DNA of 42,719 nt from a bacterium (GCA_009918675.1 RGDM01000025.1:1-42719); one strand, 5' to 3'. Counted from the first letter of the stretch, positions 33,279-42,007 are shown. Made by a program: numbers and translations. Notes: generated from the letters alone by a model not told the origin.

Positions 33279-34127
33279 ATGTTGCGACAAATATTCGCAT
33301 CCCTCACGTTGACTTGTGCTTGTCTGGCAGTTGCAAATACGAATGCGAGCCAGTCTTTCGCGTCGTCAGAAGCTCTCTTGCCAACATCTTTTGACATCGC
33401 TCACATGGCCTACAATGGTCAGTTTACAAATTGGGGAATTCCAGCATCTGATATGTTCTGTTCTGACGTTTCAACAACGATGCTGATTGGGCAGGACCTG
33501 GCTTATGCTTACCTGCTTGAGAGCGGTTACATTGATTCATTAATTGCTCCCACCGAAGGAGCAATCATTTCGCAAGGTCAGGCGCAAGGCCAAGCGCAGG
33601 CGAAGGGTCAGCCACTCCCAACCCAACAAGGCCAAGCACAAGTGAAGGCCAAAGATGTTCCTGCTCAACAAGGCCAAGCACAAGTGAAGGCCAAAGATGT
33701 TCCTGTTCAACAAGGCCAGGCACAAGTGAAGGCCAAAGATGTTCCTGTTCAACAAGGCCAAGCACAAGTGAAGGCCAAAGATGTTCCTGTTCAACAAGGC
33801 CAAGCACAAGTGAAGGCCAAAGATGTCCCTGTTCAACAAGGCCAAGCACAAGTGAAGGCCAAAGATGTTCCTGTTCAACAAGGCCAGGCGCAGACAAAGG
33901 GAAAGTTGATGCCCTCGCAGCAAGCGCAGGTTAAGGGCAAATTATTTCCCTCTCAGCAGGGTCATTCGCAATCTGGGATCATCACCCGCACGGACCTCAA
34001 CATCCGTCGCTATGTTGATTACACCCATGCTTTGACTGATGATGAAGTACGCTTGGTGCGTGAGAACTTTGATGAAGATTTCCTGCGTGATCTTGGTCTG
34101 GAGATGCGCACAATCTGCGGTGAATGA
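33279..34127 (+). CDS. Secreted protein with 14-residue tandem repeats
   Basis: The 282-residue product has a signal peptide (MLRQIFASLTLTCACLAVAN), a short folded region with one Cys, then six near-identical QQGQAQVKAKDVPV units (residues 116-199). Three degenerate copies follow (with KGKLMPS and KGKLFPS), then a C-terminal segment rich in acidic residues with a final Cys. The repeat block is Gln/Lys-rich, uncharged overall to basic, and probably extended; such blocks often bind polyanions or act as spacers, but I cannot assign a function. GGAGG lies 5 bases before the ATG at 33279. The gene follows lon by 92 bases. Confidence 0.75.
   Translation: MLRQIFASLTLTCACLAVANTNASQSFASSEALLPTSFDIAHMAYNGQFTNWGIPASDMFCSDVSTTMLIGQDLAYAYLLESGYIDSLIAPTEGAIISQGQAQGQAQAKGQPLPTQQGQAQVKAKDVPAQQGQAQVKAKDVPVQQGQAQVKAKDVPVQQGQAQVKAKDVPVQQGQAQVKAKDVPVQQGQAQVKAKDVPVQQGQAQTKGKLMPSQQAQVKGKLFPSQQGHSQSGIITRTDLNIRRYVDYTHALTDDEVRLVRENFDEDFLRDLGLEMRTICGE
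33624..33875 (+). repeat. Six tandem 42-bp repeats inside the secreted-protein gene
   Basis: Six units of 42 bases in exact register encode QQGQAQVKAKDVP(A/V). Copies differ at only a few bases (CCAAGC/CCAGGC, GTTCCT/GTCCCT, GCT/GTT), so the array has expanded or been homogenised recently. Degenerate units continue to about 33965. Because 42 is a multiple of three, both strands stay open over the array and give spurious antisense frames. Confidence 0.95.
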
Positions 34128-34146
34128 GCTCGCCCTGAGCCTGGCT

Positions 34147-34191
34147 TGACTCCTGGGAATGGCCCTGTTAGTGGGATTCACCTTGGAGTCA
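34147..34191 (+). terminator. Hairpin between the repeat-protein gene and tRNA-Thr
   Basis: TGACTCC pairs with GGAGTCA around a 31-base loop that contains a smaller GAAT/ATTC pairing. There is no T run. It could stop or process transcripts just before the tRNA 5' end. Confidence 0.35.
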
Positions 34192-34192
34192 G

Positions 34193-34267
<75 letters not shown>

Positions 34268-34572
34268 TTCCCAGTTCCGCGTTCGGTCGGGACTCAAATT
34301 TTCTCCCTCAAAATCTCGTTTTATAATTTTCTTCTTAATCCAAGAATCTGATTCTCGAGGGAATTTTAAATTTTCATTAATTTTGAAAAAAAAAGTCTCA
34401 AGTTTCTTCCTCCGCGGTACGAACATTTTGCAGTGCGTGTCCAACACGGAAGAAGGACACATGTGCTTGGAGGTACGAGTTGTGAAACGGAGTGCTCAGC
34501 AGCATGGACCTGGGAGGTCCGAAAGAATCGCTGCGCAAACGACTCGCATAGTGGCATCCCGGTGGTGCTTCC
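34268..34572. other. AT-rich intergenic stretch after tRNA-Thr
   Basis: This 305-base gap precedes the collagen-like gene. It is AT-rich up to about 34400, holds a perfect 6-1-6 palindrome AGAATC-T-GATTCT at 34343-34355, a CCCTC/GAGGG pair around it, and a run of nine A at 34386-34394. Short frames after 34380 do not show a signal peptide, so a lost or frameshifted N-terminus of the next gene cannot be confirmed. Confidence 0.4.
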
Positions 34573-35598
34573 GTGTATGAGACAGAGCGGGCCCTGCCTC
34601 GCTGTGATTCAGCCCAACACAGGCGTCTTGTCTACGTCATTTCTGAGGCTCAATTTCGTTACTGCGTGCGAGACAAATGGGAGGCAGCAACCAGTATCGA
34701 CCCCGATGCGATTTCACTCGCCGCGCGAAAGATCACTCCAGATAAAGGTCCCGAAGGTCCACAAGGTCCGGAAGGTCCAATTGGTCCTCAGGGTCCGCAA
34801 GGTCCGTCGGGCGATCGAGGCCCTGCGGGTAGCGCAGGTCCGGCGGGCGCACCCGCGGTTGTGAAGACTTCTGCTGAACCTCCGGGCGCCAACTGCACGG
34901 CGGGCGGTCAGAAACTTGAATCGGGTGTCGACGATGGACGCAGTGGTGGCATTGCCAACAATGGACAACTTGAATCTGGTGAAGTTCTCAACACGGCGTT
35001 TACCTGTAATGCGGTCTCTTCTGGATTGCGGGTTTACAAGAGCGCTGATAATCCGCTTGGAACCTTGATCAGTTTTGTGACCTTTCCCTATACGGGCCCA
35101 TCACAAACCGCGAATGCATTAGCGAGTGGGTTGTATGTGCGTTCCCTGAGCGACGACAAATTTACCATTTACCAGGTGGCAAATTCGCTTGCGCTTCCAG
35201 GAGGCGATGCTGTGAGCGAAAGCAATCAGCAGCTTGGACTTGTGACAGGCAACATGATCGGTTGCGCCGTGCCATTGTTTGTTAACAATAATTGTTCCGG
35301 ACAGGCGTACATGAATCCATGCACGTCGCAGCAAGCGACGTCAATCAACAGCACGTTGATGCACTTCAGCTTCAATGCAAAATTCTTTTACCGATTCGAG
35401 AATACCGGGCTTGATTATGCGTTCACGTCGAACTTGATGGAGTCTGTGCTGGTTTCAAGTTACTTGTCTCCTGCAGGTGCGTGCCGTGCGATGACACTCA
35501 CAACTCAGGCGCGGCGGATTAAAATTGAACCCAATGTGTTCGCCGACTACATCAACCCACCAGGAACCATGCAAACCAGCTGGTTTATTGCGCCCTAA
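34573..35598 (+). CDS. Collagen-like repeat protein, N-terminus uncertain
   Basis: The 341-residue frame begins with a GTG behind a weak GGTGG. Residues 11-36 (CDSAQHRRLVYVISEAQFRY then C...W) resemble a short Cys-bounded module I associate with surface collagen-like proteins. Residues 59-94 are 12 perfect Gly-X-Y triplets (GPE GPQ GPE GPI GPQ and so on). A Cys-containing C-terminal domain of about 245 residues follows, probably a receptor-binding or trimerising head. Such proteins are normally exported, yet no signal peptide is visible, and an in-frame stop at 34549 blocks extension. The true start may lie in another frame (frameshift or sequencing error) or the gene may be decayed at its 5' end. 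A hairpin follows the stop. Confidence 0.7.
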   Translation: MYETERALPRCDSAQHRRLVYVISEAQFRYCVRDKWEAATSIDPDAISLAARKITPDKGPEGPQGPEGPIGPQGPQGPSGDRGPAGSAGPAGAPAVVKTSAEPPGANCTAGGQKLESGVDDGRSGGIANNGQLESGEVLNTAFTCNAVSSGLRVYKSADNPLGTLISFVTFPYTGPSQTANALASGLYVRSLSDDKFTIYQVANSLALPGGDAVSESNQQLGLVTGNMIGCAVPLFVNNNCSGQAYMNPCTSQQATSINSTLMHFSFNAKFFYRFENTGLDYAFTSNLMESVLVSSYLSPAGACRAMTLTTQARRIKIEPNVFADYINPPGTMQTSWFIAP

Positions 35599-35603
35599 CT
35601 AAT

Positions 35604-35643
35604 GCGAAGGTCTCTCAATGCAAAAACTTTCAGAGACCTTTGC
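35604..35643 (+). terminator. Hairpin after the collagen-like gene
   Basis: GCGAAGGTCTCT pairs with AGAGACCTTTGC (11 of 12 positions) around a 16-base loop, just beyond the stop codon. There is no T run after it, so it may be an attenuating or mRNA-protecting hairpin rather than a strong terminator. Confidence 0.55.
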
Positions 35644-35723
35644 AACTAAAAATATTAAAGAAAAATCTTTAATTAAAGAAGTGATTAGAAAAAAACGAAA
35701 GTATCTACGTGGGGCGGTGAATA

Positions 35724-36737
35724 ATGAGAACTCAAATTCGTCGTGAAACGCATTTGCGCAATTTGCAGACGATAGTGTTTGCGGCTGTCATTTTGAGTGC
35801 TGTCGTTTCATCGTGTTCAGGCGGAACTTCTGTTTCGTTACCTGCCTCAAGCGTGCGTTTGCAAACAAAGTCAACAGATTCGTCGGATGCAAATGCAGGA
35901 TCAACGCAATCTGAAAAAATCAAAAATACTCAGGTCGAAAAGCCTGTTGCTGCGGATGGAGCAAAGCAATCATTCAACCTTTCTGTTCCAGAAATTGTTG
36001 TTCATCAAGGTGCGAGCACTGATGCTGAATTGACAATCACCGGTCGCAAGCCCAATGCAAGTGTTTCCATTTCTGCTGCTCAAGGCTTGCCTGAGAGTGT
36101 TGAAGTACAGATTTTGGATATTGACACTGGCATGCCCCTGACGCCTACATTTGCACTTGATGAACGTGCGCAAAAGAAAGTGAAGGTGCGTGTTGTATCC
36201 AAATTAAGCCTTTCAGGTGCAGCATTGAATGAAGGTGTTATCACGGCACCTGGTCCGTCGGCTGGTAGCGTGCAGTTTTCAGTCAAAGAATCGGACGAAG
36301 TTTATCAGGGCCGTTTTTTATATAAAGTTACAAATATTGCATTCCTAAAGCTAACACCAAAAATTGGTAACGAACGTTATCTTCCCAATGAATTTGTAGT
36401 GCCGGCTGGTTCCATTCCCGTGGTTGGCAATCCAAGCGAAAAAGTTGTTGCGTCAGTGCTTCATTTCACTGGTGGAAGTGCGACTCAGTCATTCAGTCAT
36501 CAAGAGATAAACGCAAATAAAAAATTGAATCCGGGCGAAGGCTATTGTCCGATACGAAAAATCGGAATGGCATTTGAAGCTTCTGTAGTTGCTGTGTCCA
36601 GGCCGGAAATTCCCGCCGCATGTTTGCCCTGCCCCGCAGGCATGGCCGCTGATACAACAGGAAGTTTTTACAATCATGCGCGCGGAAGCGAGATTCCCGG
36701 CGACACGTCTGAAGCGAAAATAACCTGCAGAAAATGA
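35724..36737 (+). CDS. Putative lipoprotein with beta-rich domain
   Basis: The 337-residue product has a signal sequence ending in VVSSC, so a lipid anchor is expected. A Ser/Thr/Asn/Gln-rich spacer of about 50 residues follows, then a beta-type domain (FNLSVPEIVVHQGASTDAELTITGRKPNASVSI) that reads like an immunoglobulin-like fold. The last 70 residues contain four Cys (GYCPIRK, ACLPCPAGM, ITCRK). No family is recognised. The ATG at 35724 follows GGGGCGGTG. It lies 125 bases after the collagen-like gene, with a hairpin between them. Confidence 0.65.
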   Translation: MRTQIRRETHLRNLQTIVFAAVILSAVVSSCSGGTSVSLPASSVRLQTKSTDSSDANAGSTQSEKIKNTQVEKPVAADGAKQSFNLSVPEIVVHQGASTDAELTITGRKPNASVSISAAQGLPESVEVQILDIDTGMPLTPTFALDERAQKKVKVRVVSKLSLSGAALNEGVITAPGPSAGSVQFSVKESDEVYQGRFLYKVTNIAFLKLTPKIGNERYLPNEFVVPAGSIPVVGNPSEKVVASVLHFTGGSATQSFSHQEINANKKLNPGEGYCPIRKIGMAFEASVVAVSRPEIPAACLPCPAGMAADTTGSFYNHARGSEIPGDTSEAKITCRK

Positions 36738-36990
36738 TGCTGCATCTCAATTGATTCTATTAAAATTCAATGTTGAAATTGTTGACAGTGTAAAAACACT
36801 TTGCAGCACCATCCTTTTTGTGCTTAACTGGCCAGCAAGTTAATTTCATCGATAATCTTCGCGCTGTTGCGGAATTTTTATGAAGGTGTCTCTCAGGGGA
36901 CTTCTCTGAGTTGGCATGGCCAAATTCTTGCTTTCATCGTTTTTAGATCATCGCTCAGTGTTGATCCACCGCAAGAATGAGGTGATTCGG

Positions 36991-38193
36991 ATGAAGGAAA
37001 TTCATGTGCGCGCTGCTCTTGTTGCATTGGGATTGGTTGCTTGCGGTCCGGTTTTGAGTGCACTTGTCTCTTGTGGAACCCAGCAAGCCCCTCATTCAAA
37101 AATGCAGTCCATCTCTGATCTCGGTGCGGTTGATTTCTCAACATGGTGCCGCGATTTTGCCCTCAAAAACTGTGATGTTCAGGCGGATGATAAAATTCCT
37201 GTCGACCAATGGCGGGCCGGTGTTGATGTCTTTGCTGAGCTCATGGAAAGCCTGACAGACATTCAACTCACACGCACTGATTTCGACAGGAAAACGGTTC
37301 AGGAACTGTTCTCAACATTCGGCGCCAACTCACTTCTTTCGTTCATCAGCAAAATTCCTTGGAGTAAGCTTTCCAAGGAAGACAACGCATTGGTTTTGCG
37401 CAACGCAGCTGCTGATGCTGTTGCAAATTTTAACGGCCTTCGTTTGATTGGATCTGAAAAAGTTGTAGCCAAATTCGTTGATAAGCAACTTGTTGCAATC
37501 AGCGGCCTGCAGATTGCCGATGCACTGGGTGGCCATTTGAGCCAAGTGCGCTATTTGGATCTCTCACAACCCAGTCGCCTCACAATTGTCACTGCCTCCG
37601 AACGCATTACCGGTATTCCTGTGCAGTTTTTCCAGGTCCCAGGCTTTCAACAACCCCCCACCCTCACTCCATCTGCTGCGTTCAATGCCATTGCCAATGT
37701 TGTTCTCGAGCCCGGCTTCGATTGGCGCAACAATCTCCATATTTTGTTAAAGGGGCAAAATCTTCGCAATATATATGCACGCATTAAAGAATATATCCCG
37801 GAAGGACCGGCAGACGAAACCACCCGCAAAGTGATTGAGAGCACCGACATGATGATGGTGGGAGGAGCCTCTTCAAATATTCTTCTCTCGATGCAGATGA
37901 ATAAGCCTATTGCCTGCAAATTGAAGATCAACAACATCCCACTGATTGGTCATGTTGATTTTGATGTGAATTTTTCTAAGGGATTCGGTTTATCAAACTT
38001 GGTCCGCACGAAATCGGATGGAGTTAAGACCAGCGTTTATGGAATCACCACATCAGTTGGGAATATCGAAAGCATTGAAGTGGATGCGGCTCAACTGCGC
38101 GTTCGCCTGGGAGCTTTTACCATACCCATCGATTTCACGCCGCCTGCGCCTGGAGCAAAGGGCCCCTCGCTTGATTCTGTGGTCTGCAACTGA
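36991..38193 (+). CDS. Putative lipoprotein, function unknown
   Basis: The 400-residue product begins MKEIHVRAALVALGLVACG and has a lipobox at LVSC (residues about 25-28). The mature chain is a mix of helices and strands without a motif I know; the last 120 residues look beta-rich (IGHVDFDVNFSKGFGLSNLV; RVRLGAFTIPIDFTP) and end in a Cys. GAGGTG lies before the ATG at 36991; a longer frame to 36916 adds a leader without signal character. A strong terminator follows. Confidence 0.65.
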   Translation: MKEIHVRAALVALGLVACGPVLSALVSCGTQQAPHSKMQSISDLGAVDFSTWCRDFALKNCDVQADDKIPVDQWRAGVDVFAELMESLTDIQLTRTDFDRKTVQELFSTFGANSLLSFISKIPWSKLSKEDNALVLRNAAADAVANFNGLRLIGSEKVVAKFVDKQLVAISGLQIADALGGHLSQVRYLDLSQPSRLTIVTASERITGIPVQFFQVPGFQQPPTLTPSAAFNAIANVVLEPGFDWRNNLHILLKGQNLRNIYARIKEYIPEGPADETTRKVIESTDMMMVGGASSNILLSMQMNKPIACKLKINNIPLIGHVDFDVNFSKGFGLSNLVRTKSDGVKTSVYGITTSVGNIESIEVDAAQLRVRLGAFTIPIDFTPPAPGAKGPSLDSVVCN

Positions 38194-38233
38194 TTGCAGG
38201 AAACAAGTCAGGAAGTAGCGATAACGAAACGTA

Positions 38234-38265
38234 AAACGCCGGCCGTAGGAAAGCGGCCGGCGTTT
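38234..38265. terminator. Strong bidirectional terminator
   Basis: AAACGCCGGCCG pairs perfectly with CGGCCGGCGTTT around an 8-base loop. CTTTC follows on the right and A residues flank the left. It separates the convergent lipoprotein (plus) and Tat-protein (minus) genes. Confidence 0.85.
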
Positions 38266-38279
38266 CTTTCAAAGCCAAC

Positions 38280-39482
38280 TTATCGGAGACGCATAATGCA
38301 TCGCGCCATGGCGTGATATTTATCGTCGGTGAGGATCTGGATATAAGGGCAGTCGAGAATCGACGCCGCTTTTGAATACTGTTCCTCAACCGCCGGGCTT
38401 AATGCTGAAACAATGACGTTGCCGGAAAGATCTTTTACAACCATTTTATCTTTCGCACCTGCACTGTTTGTAATGGTCCAAAAGCCTCTTGTGACATTCA
38501 CGCTTGAGCCCGCAAAGCCATCGCCGAAGTTGCGCCGTACGGCTCCCAACACGCGGCCCACCGGGTCGAGAACAATGAACCAACGCATATAATGGCCGCC
38601 TGCGGAGCCGGCGTCATCTCCATGCATAAGCTCGACGGAAATATCGAACTCCCCTGCTTGTACCGAACCGGCCGCGCCAATGCTTTTGATCGTTGCGCGT
38701 GCGGTGTGCGGCCCCATTTGCCACGTGCCATAAGGAGTCGTCATGTAGCCAGTTCCAGTGGGACCCCCTGCATTGAATTTGTAATTGACCGCGGGTGGAG
38801 CGCCGCCTGCAACGGCTGCAATCGTTCCGTTGAGTTCCTGGTGAAGCATGGGCAGAATGTGCGTATTTCGCGTGAGTTCAGGGAGATGGGTATAGTCGAA
38901 GCGGCTTGGGCGAATATTGGATTTGTCGATGGTGTGAACATAAATGTTGATTTGTTGGTTGCCCATAGCATCTTTTGTGCCAAGATTTTTGATGTAAATC
39001 ACCTTGTAATTTTTTGTCGGATCAAGCGCGAGATTCTCAAACACTGTGAACGGCGCTTTACCTGTGGATAGGCCATCCGCGGGGCTGTAGAAATTTTGCG
39101 CCATCACTTCGTTTGCATCGTTCACGAGCGCAACGGTTTCAATGAAAGGTTTGCCAAGCGTTGGTCCGTGATCAATGTGCATTGTGCACGCCAGCCGTGC
39201 TCGGGTGATGAGTGCACCAGATGCGGGATATCCGCTCAAAGAGGTGTTCAGTGGGCCATCAATCCAGTAAAGAAAATTCGGATCAACATTCGTGTTCGTG
39301 TTGATTTGTGGCTTGCCAGCAATTGCTTCGCTTAATTTGGGCAGGTCAGAAAGCGCACTGCACTCTCCAGCGGCCAGCACTTCGTCGAAATCGACAAACT
39401 TCCCAACCGCAATTGCGGCGGCAGTCCATTTGAGGAGTGTGCGGCGTTCAATTTTGTATTCGCGTGTTGTCACCTGCGTCAT
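38280..39482 (-). CDS. Tat-exported protein, function unknown
   Basis: The 400-residue product has a twin-arginine signal, ERRTLLKW at residues 12-19, followed by the hydrophobic AAAIAVGKFV, so it is probably folded in the cytoplasm before export. The mature chain has no family I recognise; it is Asn/Thr/Gly-rich with several His (MHIDHGP, HTIDKSN, LPMLHQELN) and three Cys. Tat use often means a cofactor or a folded partner. AGGAG lies 7 bases before the ATG. It is last in a minus-strand set of three exported proteins, 18 bases after the Tat lipoprotein. Confidence 0.7.
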   Translation of the reverse strand: MTQVTTREYKIERRTLLKWTAAAIAVGKFVDFDEVLAAGECSALSDLPKLSEAIAGKPQINTNTNVDPNFLYWIDGPLNTSLSGYPASGALITRARLACTMHIDHGPTLGKPFIETVALVNDANEVMAQNFYSPADGLSTGKAPFTVFENLALDPTKNYKVIYIKNLGTKDAMGNQQINIYVHTIDKSNIRPSRFDYTHLPELTRNTHILPMLHQELNGTIAAVAGGAPPAVNYKFNAGGPTGTGYMTTPYGTWQMGPHTARATIKSIGAAGSVQAGEFDISVELMHGDDAGSAGGHYMRWFIVLDPVGRVLGAVRRNFGDGFAGSSVNVTRGFWTITNSAGAKDKMVVKDLSGNVIVSALSPAVEEQYSKAASILDCPYIQILTDDKYHAMARCIMRLR

Positions 39483-39500
39483 ATCTACACTCCTGTTGAC

Positions 39501-40607
39501 TTAACCAATAAAGTAAAAATAGCGAACATACTTTGGTGCACCACCAATCGACTTCTTCACATAGACAACAAATGTATTTGTCTGGGCGAAGAGATTTGAA
39601 GCGCTGACAGTGCCAACGTTGAGCGGTTGGTCGAAGACGTCACGGATAAAGACGTCCGTGTTGAGGGTGCCTGGGAGCAAGGCACTGAGGTCCCAAGTCG
39701 AAGAGCTGAGTGCTGCAGTGTAGGCCTGGTTCGTGCCATTTTGTGTTCCAATTCCAGAGCCAACGCCTGAGGTAATGTTGCTCGTGTTGGTCATTTTCGG
39801 AACGTTGCCGCTGCTGAAAATGCCACTGAGGTTGCTCGTACCCGCGACTGCGGCACTCATGTCGACAACATCTGAGCCGTTAAAAGTTCTCTTGTAATCT
39901 GCCTCTGCGACACCAATGCTGAAGCGCTTCAGTGGCATTCCGCCACGCATCAAAAGAACTTCCAGCTCCATGGCACCACCAAATTTGAGTGCCTCGAAAA
40001 CTAATTGCGCTTTTGATGAAGCATTTGGGTCAAAATCAACCACGGGTTGAATGCGCCGGGTGGCAAGCAATTCACCTGTGGTTGCAGAAGTTTTTCTGAG
40101 CAGGTGGACAATATCACCCGCCACAACTTCCCCTGCCTTGAAACGCAGGGCGAGAAGAGAGGAGGAGGACTTGATTCCATACAAGGCGGGCACCACATCC
40201 AGCACCGAGTCCTTGTTGACCGAAGCCACCGGAGTCAGGTCAACGGAAGGTTTTTTCTCTGGTGTGCACGTACCGGGAACCACGGCAGTGACCCCACCGC
40301 CGGGACCGCCAGAGCCAGAGCCACCAGGGCCGTCGCCAGTTGCGTCTCCTGAGCCGGTGCTTGAGGTTGTGCCTTCGCCCGGAAGTTTGTCGGCAGGGCC
40401 ACCACTTTTGAGCTTGTTCGCCGCAGACTGGTCGTACTTCGTAACGTATTTTCCACATGCGGCGAGCAATGCCGCGAGGCCACCCACCATCGTGAAGCTC
40501 AACGCCTTGCGCCGTTCTGAGTTCATTTGCGAAGTTGCTTCATCCGCTCTCTCGTCTACATCTGCCGAGAGTGTCCGAGAGTCTTGGTTGTCGTGGGTCG
40601 AAGTCAT
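39501..40607 (-). CDS. Tat-type lipoprotein, function unknown
   Basis: The 368-residue product has a long hydrophilic N-region, twin arginines in SERRKALSF (Arg32-Arg33), a hydrophobic core and the lipobox LAAC with Cys51, so it looks like a Tat-exported lipoprotein. A Gly/Ser/Pro-rich linker follows (about residues 66-105). The rest is beta-rich, Ser/Thr/Asn-rich and of no known family. GAGGAGG lies 7 bases before the ATG at 40607. The Tat protein gene follows after 18 bases, which suggests the two are co-exported or form a surface complex. Confidence 0.7.
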   Translation of the reverse strand: MTSTHDNQDSRTLSADVDERADEATSQMNSERRKALSFTMVGGLAALLAACGKYVTKYDQSAANKLKSGGPADKLPGEGTTSSTGSGDATGDGPGGSGSGGPGGGVTAVVPGTCTPEKKPSVDLTPVASVNKDSVLDVVPALYGIKSSSSLLALRFKAGEVVAGDIVHLLRKTSATTGELLATRRIQPVVDFDPNASSKAQLVFEALKFGGAMELEVLLMRGGMPLKRFSIGVAEADYKRTFNGSDVVDMSAAVAGTSNLSGIFSSGNVPKMTNTSNITSGVGSGIGTQNGTNQAYTAALSSSTWDLSALLPGTLNTDVFIRDVFDQPLNVGTVSASNLFAQTNTFVVYVKKSIGGAPKYVRYFYFIG

Positions 40608-40695
40608 GCAAGTGCCTCCTCACATCTGAAGCCGAGATCGGTCGCTTGATGTTTTTCCTTGAGAGTAATTTAAGAAAGCAAAAAAAAATCCGTGA

Positions 40696-41133
40696 TCAAA
40701 GCTTGTTAAGCAGGGTAAGAAGTTCTGTGCCCGCTGCCGATTTTGCAAATCCAGGCTTGTTTGGCGGCATCCGGCCCCATTTTATCGCATCCTGCAACGA
40801 CAGGCGTGGCTTGTTCTTTGCAAGCAGCATTTTGATGTCATTGAGAGAGTTCTTGAAATCGTGGCAGCTGCAGTTGGTTTGCATGCTGTCGTAAAGAGCT
40901 TTTGGCTGATAGGCCACGTATGCACCTGCATTTGGGGTGGTCGCAATTGATTTGGAAAAATTTGTATTTGCTTGCTGTTGCTCTTTGGCGGGCGCGCTAC
41001 TTTGGGTTTCTGTTTCACCAACAACTTCTACTCGCCGCGAGGTGTCTTCGGAAACTCCTCCACACCCCGTCGCAATTTGGCCTAGCAAAACTGCGTTCAA
41101 TGCAAGCCTCATCTTCCAGCTGAAGAAACGCAT
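40696..41133 (-). CDS. Small lipoprotein with CxCH and MPP motifs (degenerate cytochrome-like)
   Basis: The 145-residue product has a signal sequence ending ATGC (Cys24), then a Gln/Ser-rich linker. The C-terminal part reads TNCSCHDF (C88-S-C90-H91), then KWGRMPP (Met122). In c-type cytochromes haem is fixed by CxxCH and a distal Met, often in an MPP context; here the two Cys are separated by one residue. It may bind haem in an unusual way, bind another metal, or be a relic. GGGGG lies 5 bases before the ATG. It is first of the three minus-strand exported-protein genes, 88 bases before the Tat lipoprotein. Confidence 0.65.
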   Translation of the reverse strand: MRFFSWKMRLALNAVLLGQIATGCGGVSEDTSRRVEVVGETETQSSAPAKEQQQANTNFSKSIATTPNAGAYVAYQPKALYDSMQTNCSCHDFKNSLNDIKMLLAKNKPRLSLQDAIKWGRMPPNKPGFAKSAAGTELLTLLNKL

Positions 41134-41243
41134 GCAGGCCCCCTTCCAACTCTGACCATTTTTCTTTTGTCGGAACCATTCAACTGAACCTTGAGAAGAG
41201 CGAATCTCCTCCGGTTAACATAAGGAAAACGCGAGGGGTGAGT

Positions 41244-41903
41244 ATGATTTTTAGAGACAGGCAACACGCTGCAACACTCTTGCTTGAGCGCTTGAGAAAC
41301 TACATCCATGTCGATCTGGTTGTGCTTGCGATTCCGCGCGGTGCAGTTCCAATGGGAGCGCTCCTCGCGCGGGCCCTTGGATGTCCTTTAAATCTTGTAC
41401 CCGTGCGCAAAGTCGCATCGCCATTGGCTCCCGAGTTTGCGCTGGGAGCAGCGGATATCGAAGGTAATTTTTATCCAGAAGACGATGTCTTGGAATTACC
41501 ACAAGAGCAGTTGCGTCTGTGGTTTAAAAAGAGTCTTGATACCATCCGCCACCGAGATTTTCGCTGGCGGCAAGCATTACCACGAGAATCATTAAAAGGT
41601 CGGCACGTGATTGTTGTTGATGACGGCGTTGCAACAGGAGCAACCATGCGCGCAGCTCTGATGTGGGCGCGTCGCAAACAGCCCGCCCAAATTATTGCCG
41701 CGGCTCCGGTTGCGTCGCGCGAGGGGGCAAGTGTCATGCGGCGATTCGCCGACCATGTTGAATGTCTTGATGTGCCCGTGCACTTTGCTGCAGTTGGAGA
41801 ATTTTACTCCCACTTTGAAGAAGTGAGCGATGATGAAGTCTGTCGAATTCTTCAATCGATGGCCAAAATTCCGCGCATGAATGAGATCACTCAAACCGAC
41901 TGA
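41244..41903 (+). CDS. Phosphoribosyltransferase family protein
   Basis: The 219-residue product has AIPRGAVPMGALLARALGCPL, VRKVASP and the PRPP-binding VIVVDDGVATGATM, the layout of stand-alone type I phosphoribosyltransferases often annotated only as such. An EFALGAADIEG segment follows the RK pair. The substrate base is unknown; similar proteins sometimes accompany stress or hydrolase genes. AGGGG lies 5 bases before the ATG at 41244. It is divergent from the CxCH lipoprotein gene. Confidence 0.8.
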   Translation: MIFRDRQHAATLLLERLRNYIHVDLVVLAIPRGAVPMGALLARALGCPLNLVPVRKVASPLAPEFALGAADIEGNFYPEDDVLELPQEQLRLWFKKSLDTIRHRDFRWRQALPRESLKGRHVIVVDDGVATGATMRAALMWARRKQPAQIIAAAPVASREGASVMRRFADHVECLDVPVHFAAVGEFYSHFEEVSDDEVCRILQSMAKIPRMNEITQTD

Positions 41904-42007
41904 AATCTGACCCTCTTCGTCGAGGCCTGCAATTCTTCATGCTACTTTTTAAAGCTGAAGATCAAGGAAAGTTGATCTCGGATGAGTGAGTCATGGAGTG
42001 GCAACGC

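Noticed and set aside
33540..33923. Long minus-strand frames across the 42-bp repeats
   Set aside because: The repeat length is a multiple of three, so all frames stay open; the plus strand has a signal peptide and ribosome-binding site.
34433..34864. 143-residue frame upstream of and overlapping the collagen-like gene
   Set aside because: It shows no signal peptide and loses the Gly-X-Y pattern; kept only as a possible frameshift partner.
38592..39071. 159-residue plus-strand frame
   Set aside because: It is antisense to the Tat protein gene and rich in Cys/Arg, as expected for a shadow.
40051..40629. 192-residue plus-strand frame
   Set aside because: It mirrors the Tat lipoprotein gene, whose twin-arginine, lipobox and GAGGAGG site support the minus strand.
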